Notes under the pieces: generated by a model
What the model saw: only the letters and a program-made list of their open reading frames with translations
Told to the model about the DNA's origin: nothing
Databases searched by the model: none
Made by a program: the position numbers and the translations under genes
Source: Molanna angustata
Lineage: Eukaryota; Arthropoda; Insecta; Trichoptera; Molannidae
NCBI GenBank assembly: GCA_963576475.1
Contig: OY754967.1
Location: 22,097,914-22,161,913 of the forward strand
DNA: 64,000 nt
Direction: 5' to 3'
Part shown: positions 46,080 through 56,800 of the stretch, piece after piece
Numbering within the stretch: position 1 is the first letter of the stretch
Layout of the letters: every line of letters starts with the position of its first letter

Positions 46080-47140
46080 TTTCATTTTTTTTTTATGTAG
46101 ACCTTTGGGTGATTTTTTATACAAACTATATCCTGGAGTCTAATTCTTCTTCTACTTATTTTATAAAGACCTTTGGGTCAATTTTTATACAAACTATTTC
46201 CTATAGTCTAATTCATCTTCTTTTTCTTTTATGAAGACCTTTTGGTTAGTATTTTATATAATACATTTCCTATTGTGTAATTCTTCTTTCTTCGTAATTC
46301 TATTTGTTATAGTCTTCTACTTCTTCTTCTTCTTTTTTTATTTAGTATTTGGGTTAGTTTAAAGATAGTTTATTTCTATTGTATAGAAATATTATAAACA
46401 ACATGCACACTTGATGAAAATACATAAAATGGGATGTGACCAACACTAGAACCTTTTTAATACTTTTGTTCAAAAATTTACACCATTTATTATATCATCA
46501 TATTTGCTTAATTTTCAATACCTACACATTTGATTTTGATGTCAATATATAAAAAAAATCGGGGTTGTGGCCATTACTGGACTCTTCACAACGTTTATAT
46601 TCAAATTAAAAATAAATATTTAACATAGTTTAAGTCTTCTTCTTCTTCAATAATGTAGACTTTTGTGTCAGTTTTAAGTCTATCAGTTTTATTGTGCAAA
46701 AATATAATAAACTATATACACACTTGACGAAAAATAAAAAAACGAATGGAATGTGACCAATATTAGAATCTTTTCAGTACTTTTGTTTAATCAATTTTTA
46801 AACCATTTCCCATCATCCAAAATTACTAAATATTCAAAAAGCATTATTTGCGTTCGATGAGAATATATAAAAATAGGAGTTGTGGCCAAAACCAAACTCT
46901 TCACAACGTTGTCTCTTTATGATCAGTCATATTTAAAACCATTTCCCATACTCCGTGCGTGCAGAAATTGTATGTAGGTACTTATATATAAAAACAAATG
47001 GGTTGTGGCCATCACTTGAACATTTTACAATGCTTAAACTCAATTAAATTTCAAACCACTTTTCATAGTGTGACAATATTATAAAAACGATTGCCTATTC
47101 CTTATTACATTCTTGGCCAACGGCGGAACATAAAAGCTAG
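46080..47140 (+). repeat. Helitron-like tandem repeat region ending in CTAG
   Basis: About three units of roughly 80 bp (AGACCTTTGGGT ... TTTTTATACAAACTAT ... TAATTCTTCTTC) at 46090-46330, then several units of roughly 160 bp with GGGTTGTGGCCAACACT-like words at 46425-47060 (the same word as at 21005 and 22455). It ends GGCGGAACATAAAAGCTAG before T, a Helitron-style 3' end. Confidence 0.6.
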
Positions 47141-49600
47141 TTAATAATATAATGCCTACTCACAGGTAGGTATATCCATATAATTATTTTTATTGATATT
47201 GTCAATTGTTTCTTTATATCAATTCATATTATAATATGTCAGGCTTATACTAAACTTCCTTCAATAAAAAATATAATTCTTACTATTATAGAGGGCCTCA
47301 AAAAGTATTAATTCAAAGTAGATATACCCGATAGGCTATAAATCCTTCAACGTTCAATAAAGAGTTACGGCAAAATGGATGAGATTTGAAAACTCCACGA
47401 AATAGTAGTTAAAAACTGATTGCGAAATCAATTCCAGTAGGTATAGTAAATTAAAGAATTTGAAGTAGAAATAAGTTTCATAAATAAATTAATTTGAAAT
47501 TCTTTATGTTGGATGAGATTTGTAATCTCCACGAAATAGTAGTTAAAAACACTAGAATCTACAATCTGAATCTACCCGTTTGCATTCTGTTTCCGGTTGG
47601 CTCTCTGATTGGTTGAGATCTCGTAGTATTAAGTCAAATGAGCTGTGAAATTTTATATTAAATGCGAAAAATTAAAAGAATATTATATATTTAATTTATA
47701 ATAATTTATAATTCAATTTATAAAGCAACTCGCTCACGCGAGTCGCTATTATTATTATACACAAACTTAAACCTAACCTAAGAATGCAGAAAAGAAACTC
47801 AGGGGCTAGACGCTACTGTTAAAAACTGATTGCGAAATCAATTCCAGTAGGTACAGTAAATTAAAGAAATTGAAGTAGAAATAAGTTTCATAAATAAATC
47901 AATTTGAAATTCTTTATGTTGGATGAGATTTGAAAACTCCACTAAACATCGGTTATTTTGAAACTCGATGAAATTTATTTACGTATACTCCTTTCACTTT
48001 CTTGCTCGCTGCGTAAGCAGTGTAACAAATGGCGATTTCTTCCAACTAACCAGCGTTTTCAGCCGAGAAATATTATAAATAAATTTCCTGTCTGCTGGGA
48101 ATCGAACGCTAACACAGATGTCAAATGACTTGCCACTATGCCACGGCGATTGACAATAAAGTGGACGGTCAATGATGGATATGAATAAATTGAACAAATG
48201 GTCCTACAGATCGCTTTCTTTAGGAAAATACCCTTATTAGTAGGTACCTAAATATGTTTTTATAAGTCTTCAGTTTTTAGTAGGCTAAATAATAAATTTT
48301 GAAAATCTTTTCCCCTGAACCTTCAAAGGATATTATAAAATAATAAATAGTTTTTTTTACATTCTTATTTATTTTTTATTTTATATAAATCTTACAATTT
48401 ATTGAGTACAATTAATATTATTTAATTTATTTAACCTAATTAGGATAAACATGTATCGAGGTTAAATAAATTCACATTTTTGACAGCCATAAATGACACA
48501 AAAATAATATTATACAAAACAAAACAACATGTCACTAATGTCGCCAGTTGGGTACTTATAAACCACTTGCAACAATATTTTTTAAATAATATAAATGATA
48601 AATAATACAATAACAAAAATATAATAAAAATATAATATGTAGGGTAACCATGAGTATTGTAAATAAAATTAAAAAGAAAAAAAACACATATTTCATCTTA
48701 GGAAGGTTAACGATGAAATAATACTTTTGCCATCCTCAGACAATACAAACAACTTGATATATTTTTTTTTTTAATTTGAGACAGGAATTGATTGATTTTA
48801 GATAGTCGGGAAGAATATTGAATATTAGTGGAGCCTGATAACAGTAACTTCACTTTATTCTATTCCATGAGCTTTTTGAAATTTGAATTTGTTAAATACT
48901 TTTCTTGTAAAATTAATTTTAATAAACACTTTTTAATTTTCTTATTGTAAGTAACTAAAAAACTACAATGCCTATGGAGTTGATTATTACTATAATCGAA
49001 AGAGAATTTAAAAATCTACAGCAACAGTTTTTTACTGTTAATTCTATTTGAATAAAACCTCTAAATTTTACCTTTTTTCACGAAAAATATTGTATTTAGA
49101 GTGCATATTTGTGTACATCCGTATGCCCAAGACATACAAGGGCCTTCAGAAAATTTACACTGAAAAAAACTTTTGTTTTTTAAACGCAATCCTGGATTTT
49201 AAATCAATATTTTTTCTCTCAGAAACACTCGTCATTCAATATTTTATTGTGATGCAAATCCGGGCTACACTGAGTAAATAAGCTAGTAATGTTTTTTTTT
49301 CCATATTTCCCATTTCCGTTAATTGAGTAGGTAACCGGTTCTTCTATGATTGATAGTTATTCTATTTTCTTATGAAGTTGACTCATCCGGCAATTTCCTT
49401 CGTACATTATTTATATTATTATATCGTATTTAGTCTACAACGTATTAAAAACCGCTTGCTTCACCGTAATGTTTATTGATTGAAATAGTTTGTCTGGTAA
49501 ATATGAGGTACCTATTCATGTTATTGTTTTCATTTTATTGTTTTCGATATTTCAGGTTCATGTTGTCTATATTGTAACAGAGGCGAATCGACAATATATA
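47141..49600. other. Copy B spacer paralogous to 5533-9000, no gene
   Basis: AT-rich; contains the SINE paralog (47968-48151), a MITE paralog (49060-49150) and the empty site at 49060 of copy A's LINE. No host coding sequence seen. A local duplication of GATTGCGAAATCAATTCCAG and its flanks (47410-47530 and 47830-47945) is specific to B. Confidence 0.7.
47968..48151 (-). mobile_element. tRNA-derived SINE with LINE-like tail (copy B)
   Basis: Paralog of 6612-6798 with the same A-box, B-box and LINE-like tail; a few substitutions and one small indel. Confidence 0.7.
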
Positions 49601-50314
49601 GGTACAGCCCATTCGAAACTTTAATATACCTTGGTGTATGTATTAGTGCATATCGGTGATATCGAGTGTACATATACATACATTGTGATTATATTAGCTC
49701 AAGCGCCATTGGCCGATCGCACACACATACTTAAATCAGTACCGTTTCAGACGTCAACTGATGAAAAGTATAGGGTGTTTTGAATAATAATATTGATTTT
49801 AATAAAAATTCTTTTCTTAATTAAAATAAAATAATGTTTTTTTAGTGAAGTATATAATAGTTTCTTTCAAGATGTCACAAAATACAAAATTATGACGTGG
49901 CATACCTATTTCCCGTCAATCCAAAGAACTCATTTTTAATCTGTAGGTACGAATTTTTCCGGGAACAATATAAAAACAATAATAATACAATATCTCCGTT
50001 AGAACGAACATCAAAAGCGACTAAATTATCTATTGCGACAGGAAAAAATAAAATAAGGGAAAAAATAAATTTACTCCCGATTGTTCTACTTCTTTTTCTT
50101 CTCCGAAAAAAAATGGAAGTGCCTTAAAAAAATGAATGTCAATAGTTTCGACAGTGTAGTTATAAGACGTTGCGTACATGATTTTCATGTTACAAAAAAA
50201 AGAACTCCCTACACTGTCGAAATTATTAATTGTTTGAAAATCAGGCACAAACTTTATGGGTGGAAGAATTTCTTTGTGGCACATAGTCAAAGAACTGGGT
50301 TTCAAATGGAAAAA
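49601..50314 (+). mobile_element. IS630/Tc1/mariner (D-82-E type) element, 5' half only
   Basis: Begins GGTACAGCCCATTCGAAACT after TA, matching the 5' end of the element at 54409. It carries the N-terminal transposase part with frameshifts: a helix-turn-helix-like SPLERTSKATKLSIATGKNK near 50005-50060, then SFDSVVIRRCVHDFHVTKKR near 50140-50200 and a GTGGCACATAGTCAAAGAAC segment (WHIVKELGFKWKK) at 50275-50315. It stops where host sequence shared with copy A (TAGAGTTTTCC) begins. The catalytic half is missing. Confidence 0.75.
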
Positions 50315-50319
50315 AATAG

Positions 50320-50863
50320 AGTTTTCCGGACTCTTGCGTTTTTCCAGGGTTCTACAAGGGACTCCCATAGTCAGAAAGGAACGCGTGGAGGGAAACCTAC
50401 TCAAGCACTTCAACAAAATATTATGTCCTATTCTGATTCGTCTAAATTTATCCGTCTGAATCTCTGAATTTTGGTATATGAGAAATGTCAAAAAGTTGAC
50501 TGAATTTATACGGGACTCAACGTCACACCGCGCGGATAAAATCAATGCAATGTATGACATTACCTATACATAATGTACAGTAACAAAAGAATGCGAGCGA
50601 AAAACAAAAAAAATCATAATTAGGTGCACTAAGATAAAAATAAACAATTAAAAAATACTCCATAGCAAAAAAAAGATAATCAGGATTAGTTGTTTCTGTA
50701 TAAATATTTTATATAATGTTATACAAAAGTCGATTCTTAGTAATCCTTGACGAACAAATCGGTCCGCCTCTGCAGACACTTAGCAAGGATTCGCAATGGT
50801 GAGATTCTGCTATAAAATAGCAGATATCTTTATTCAGATAATCATTGTAATTATACCGGCACC
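50320..50863 (+). promoter_or_regulatory. Promoter-proximal block of gene 2
   Basis: Paralogous to 10925-11455. TATAAAAT starts at 50811 and the initiator-like TTCAGATA has its A at 50836, again 25 bp on; ATG is at 50864. A D-82-E transposon fragment now abuts the left edge of this block, so more distal sequence differs between the two genes. Confidence 0.8.
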
Positions 50864-53800
50864 ATGCGAAGTGCAAATATAGTTCTTGTTGTAGCTGTGT
50901 CTATAGCAGTGATCAAAGCAAATCCCCATGGATATCATCTTAAGGGTCACAAAACGAGAGGTAGATTGAAATTTTGTCAAATGAACCTAAACTAACCAAT
51001 TTGTGTTACTAAAGTGTCAATAGTGTTATTTTTCGTCATCATATTTAGTACGTAATTAATTAATTACATTCAGTGCATTATTTATTATTTTGATAAATAT
51101 TGTTTATGATAAGTGATTCAGATTATACTTGGTTGGAAGAAATCACGAAATGGCAAAGACACGGACAGTGTAAAATATTCATATTTATTTATTTATTTAA
51201 CTATTATAAATCCTTTTTTTTACAAATATAATAATATATTATGTATGAACAATATAACTTAACATATTATATAGTACTATAATTAACTTAAAATTAAAGA
51301 TTATATTTTTTATTCTAATCACTTATTCATTATAGTTTATATTATATTTTGTAGATGATTTCAGGATAAGACACTCCACTAGGCCAATGCCTGTGTCGGA
51401 GTGCCATTACATATATTTTATTTTGGATAGTTTTAATCTATTGGTACCTACTGTAAGGTAGTCTGTATACATAAAACTAGACAAACTGTACGAAATCTTG
51501 AAGCAGTACCTAGAATGAAAACCACACTAGGACAAAAAAACTATACATGCCTAGCACCTAAACTTCATAATTACCATTGTTGATTACAGTACCATCACAC
51601 ACTACTACTTGCAGTTTTTCTAGTGACATTGATAGATCGGACAAACGAGAAATAATACTTCAAGTTATAACATTTGATGAACTCGAGGACGGAGATACAT
51701 GTCCATCCAGGTTCCTGGATAAGAGAATAATGTTCTTCTTTCTTATTCCTACGAAATAGCTTGGCATTCAAATTTTCGACAAGCAAAGTGTCGTCTTTTC
51801 GACCGTCAAAGAAAAGACCCCAACTTTCCTCAGGTGGTGTGAATTGAATTTTCAAATCCGTCGTAACACAACTCTTGTCTCTTCTTATTTTACACATCAT
51901 ATCAATAACATAGGAATAATCTGTTTCAGTTATTATTCCAACATCTCTAAGAACACTTGATGCTATGACAGCCGTAGCCCGATCCGAAACTCCAAACCGA
52001 TCACTGTTTAGCGCTGTTGCACCAAGTCGTATCCTCATCTGCCTTCGAGGCTTTTCTGCCGATGTACTTGATTTGTATTCATCTTCATCTTCATCATACT
52101 CTGAGTTTTCAATACTTCTTCTTCTACGATGGCGCTACAGCCCAAATCGAGCCTTGGTCTCTGTTAACTTTCGCCTCCATCCCATCCTGTCCTCTGCTGC
52201 CACTTTCCAGCTCCTCTCCTGGAGAATCTGAGCCGCATCCTTTCTGACCTCATCTTCCCACCGCAGCCTTAGTCTTCCTACCCTTTCAAGCAAGTTCTGC
52301 TTTATTTTATTCTAGCAACACGAGCCAAGAATTGCATAATGAACAAGTAAAAATCGTAAAAAGATGTTAAATTTATGTTTTTTCAAAGACGTTTTGCGAA
52401 CCGAGAAAATAAATTATCAATAAGAATTAAATTTATTTATATTATTTGAACCATAAAACTAGCATAAAAATACAAATGGTGTTTATTTTAAAAGTTTTAA
52501 CATGCTTAAAAAAAATACAAAAAAGGCGCGATTTTTGAAATTTTTCAAAACTTTAAGGACGATGCGCGAACGGAAGATTTTAACCGATTTTAAAAATTTT
52601 AATGGCGTTTTTCTTTACATTACAATAGGCAACTTTTCCGCACTAAAGCGTTTCGAAATTCAAAAAAAACTTTTTTGCGACCCACCCCATAGATTTTTAT
52701 TATAATATACCTTGATGTAGTACTCTGTGCAAAAAGTGAGTCCTTGAATATCGCGCGTTTGACGTTTTGATTGGCAACATATTTCAGTTTTCCTTACATT
52801 TCAACACATCCTAGATAAATGTTCTCTAAATTATTAACAATTAAAATGTTTTTTAGACAAATACATCCGAAAACAATTCACATTAGTCGTTATTTTCTAT
52901 AGAAAAACGATGTGGCCTGGAATCAAAACGTCGAAAATCCCCCCTGAAAAATGACTCGCATTCGATTCATACAAAATTTGCTATCTACGACATCTAATTC
53001 ATTATATGAAAACCTATGACCCACCCTATAATGGATAATACTTGCATATGAATAGTGAAAGGAAAATAAAAAATACGTAGGTACTTAATGTTAAACTTGG
53101 AACATACTTGCATATGAGCAGTGAACATAGATTTTTATTATAATATACAAGATGTAGTACTCTGTGCAAAAAGTGAGTCATGGAATATCGCGCGTTTGAT
53201 GTTTTGGTTGGCAACATATTTCAATTTTCCTTACATTTCAACACATCCTAGATAACTGTTCTCTAAAATTCAATAATTAAAATGTTTTTTTCAGACAAAT
53301 AAGCCCGAAAACAATTCACATTAGTCGTTGTTCTCTATAGAAAAACGATGTGGTCTGGAACCAAAACGTCGAAAGTCCCCCGGAAAAATGACTCACTTCG
53401 ATTTATACAAAATTTGCTAACTACGACATCTAGTATATTATAATAAAAACCTATGACAGTGAAAGGAAAATAAAAAAAAAAAAAAATTTTATCTTGGATC
53501 AAAATTTGAAAATGAAAAATGTTTTAAATTTGGAACATTTGCTTATGAACAATTTCCGAAAAGAACAATAAAGTATTCTTGTATGAACAACGTTATTGTT
53601 TATATGAATCTTGTATATGAATCGTTACAAGTATATTTATAATCATTTTTACTGACAAATTTTTTAACATGCGTAGGTATATGCAATTAAAAAACTTTGA
53701 ACTTTGAACAAGAGAACTTTGTTCTCTTACCATATCGACAAAGTTTTAAGCCAGGATACGCGAGATTTGTATACACGGTCTATATTTTTCACGGCTTTTC

Positions 53801-56800
53801 CAACTTTGAAGTCAAAAAACACCAACTTAGAGGCTTCGCAGCATATGTGTTCTATATACGGATTTACTTAGAATTCGGACCACAAAAGCTAAAACGCTGA
53901 AAATTGGTATAAATATAGACAAATACAAAATCTCTAATTAATTTTTTCAAAAAAGTTACAGAGTTTCTCAAACATTTTTTGTATGAAAAATTTATGTGTT
54001 TAACTTCCTATATTTCCAAAGTTTTTATAACATCGAAAAAAGCCAAATCACCCCCAACTAGATAATTTAATTTTATATAAAAAATATTAACATTGTAGTA
54101 GTACATCTCAATTTTTTTTAACAATTTATATAAAAATTTAATTGAGTGACGACATCGCTTAATACAATTTGTATGGCAGTTGCCTATACACAATATCTAA
54201 GAATACTTAATAGTTTGATACTTAATCTCCAAAAATACATACATACCATCATGCTGTTTTCATATTCTGGGTAGGATAAAAAGGACTGACCTCCATACTA
54301 TCCTATCTTGACATACATACCTACATGTGTTGTATAGAAAACAAAATATCTAAAAATATTCAATAATTTGCATTTATGGGTACTTATTTTTCAACTATAC
54401 ATAACATAGGTACAACCCATTCGAAACTTTAATAAACCTTGGTATAAGTGTTAGTGCATGTCGGTGATATCGATTGTGATTGTATTAGTACAAGCGCCAT
54501 TGGCCGATCGCACACACAGACTTAAATCAGTACCGCTTCAGACTTCAAGCTGATGAAAAGTATACGGTGTTTTGCATAATAATATTGATTTTAATAAAAG
54601 TTCTGTTTTTAATTAAAATAACATAATATTTTTTTTTAGTCAAAGAACTGGGTTTCAAATAAAATAAAAAACAGAAGACAATAGAAAATTATTAATCGAA
54701 AAAAGTGATATATGTATGTAGTTTTTAAAAGAATTACATTCTTAGAAAAAATGACTAAATATCGTTCTGAAGGTAGGCCAATTGTATATATGGATGAAAC
54801 CTACATTCACTATACCCACACATCAGGAATGTTTTGGTCCGATGGTTCTCATGAAGGGTTAAAGAAACCAATTTCGAAGGGCTCACGATATATTATTGTT
54901 CACGCGGGAGGTGAGGCAGGTTTTATTCCCAATGCTTTTCTGATTTATAAATCTCACCAGAAAACTGGCGACTATCATAACGATATGAACAATACAAATT
55001 ATGAAAAATGGCTGAAAGAGAAATTAATTCCTAATCTTCAACCAAGATCTGTTCTTGTGATAGATAACGCCCCTTACCATAATAACGTACTTAATCCTGT
55101 GCCAAATTCAAATTCTAAAAAGCAAGTTATGCTTGATTGGTTACAGAGTAAAAGTACATCATTTCCTACCAATCTGCTTAAGCCACAATTGCACAGAATA
55201 ATACTTTACAACAAGCCACGGGAAAATAAATTTAAAACAGATGCCATTCTTAATGAACACGGACATACTGCACTTCGATTACCCCCTTACCATCCAGAAC
55301 ATAATCCAATTGAAAATATGTGGTCCATAATAAAAAGTTATGTGGGATCTAAAAATGTATCATTAACAATGGAAAGTGTACGAGCTTTGGTAGAAGAAAA
55401 AATATCGAAAATTACCAGCAATGATTGGGTTCAACTGTGATTGAAGTGATGCTATTATGGATTCTATTATGGATGAGAACACGTTTGTTGTAAAAACAGA
55501 TGACAGCTCATCATCACAAAGTGAATCTGAAGAGTCTGAATTATCGGGCGAAGAATGTTAAATACTAATTTGTTCTCGTCATTTTCATCTGATCACAAAA
55601 TAAAATTGAGACTTTCTGTAATTTGCATAATTTTTATAGAAAATTAAATTATCTAGTTGGGGTGTTTCGGCGTTTTTGTTTTTTTTTTTATATGTATAAG
55701 TAGTTATGTTTGATTGTACCTAGGTACTAAAAGTTATTGTGTATGTTTAGAATGTTGTGTAGGTAATTGATAAAATAAATATTTAAAAATTTAATATTTT
55801 TTTATAAAAAAAAACGTAACCATCCTGTTACTAACACATATGCAAGGGACTATTAAAGCTCCGAACGGACTGTACTATCGCTATCGACAGTTGGATCTCA
55901 TGTATTACATGCAACTAGTTTTAGTTTAATGCGATTGTGTTCATGAATTAATGTTGAATGATGTACCATAATTTTATTAAGTCTTTAAGTAAAGAGGTTA
56001 TTATCAATCTACCACTTATTGTAATGTGTATTAATAGTGCATTAAATTGTTATACTATATATTCTAATGTTTTTAATTCGTACCTCTCTCAGAATTTTAT
56101 GTGAATAGGTAATTTTTAAATCAATCACTTACAAACTTATTATAGTTATAACATTTTACTATAAAAAACATCAAACTTTCGTGCACTCTGCTGCTGCGAT
56201 CTTTTCAATGTATTGAAAATATTGCAACCGTACGTCGCGTCGTGACATTGGTTTCCAAACAATGTACAAAAATCCACACCTATATATGTAGGTATAGAAA
56301 TTTGAAGAATTAAAGATGAATATACTCGTACCAATGCAAATATCACATTTGGCTTAATTGTTCGTTGAGATCATTTATACTGAGAAAAATATTCCAACTG
56401 TCGATTTGTTCAGGAGAACTTTGTTCTCTTAACATATCGACAATGTATCAAGCCAGAATACGCGAGAATTGTATGGAGAGGTCTACTTTTTTCATGGCTT
56501 TTCCAACTTTGAAGTTAAAAAACACCAACTTAGAGGCTTCGCAGCATATATGTTCCATACACGGATTTACTCAGAATTCGGAGTAGAACATTTCGTGTGT
56601 CTGTGTGTGTGTGTGTCTGTGTGTGTGTCTGTGTGTGTGTCTGTGTGTCTGTGTGTCCGTCCCCCCCTTATAACTTTTGATCCGCTCAATTTACAGAGCC
56701 TAAAATTTCAGAATATATAAACAGTTACAGGCCTACAAAACTTTTATACTCGGAATTTTGAATTTTTGTTTCAGTCAGGGGTTATGAACTTTTGAATTTT

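Larger units (their letters stand above)
38121..47140. mobile_element. 9-kb composite insertion with an exact empty site in copy A
   Basis: CACAAA (ending 38120) and TTAATAATATAATG (from 47141) are contiguous in copy A at 5527-5546. The insert starts TCTTAATT and ends AAAAGCTAG, i.e. TC...CTAG between A and T, the Helitron convention; the right part (46080-47140) has Helitron-like tandem repeats. Inside are a LINE fragment split by a PIF/Harbinger MITE, an I-like LINE, and a 2.6-kb DNA transposon. Either a Helitron carries or was invaded by these elements, or several insertions at one point mimic Helitron ends. Confidence 0.7.
53690..55917 (+). mobile_element. Helentron-like element C, interrupted by a mariner-type element
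   Basis: The degenerate 5' end near 53690 (GAACTTTGTTCTCTTACCAT, as at 56415 and 63465) runs through the common interior to TTTTTCAACTATACATAACA at 54406, then resumes after the transposon as TATCGCTATCGACAGTTGGA and ends GCAACTAG at 55917 before T. The internal microsatellite is missing. Confidence 0.75.

Noticed and set aside
50030..50560. 176-codon - strand frame spanning a transposon end and host promoter
   Set aside because: It crosses the boundary between the D-82-E fragment and paralogous host sequence and has no recognisable domain.
51965..52247. Serine/leucine-rich + strand frames at 51965-52247
   Set aside because: They are antisense to a LINE C-terminal tail and the adjoining unknown frame; codon content reflects the opposite strand.
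56469..56720. 83-codon frame ending in CVCVSVCV repeats
   Set aside because: Reads through a Helentron-like repeat and its GT microsatellite; the same frame is variably open in sister copies.
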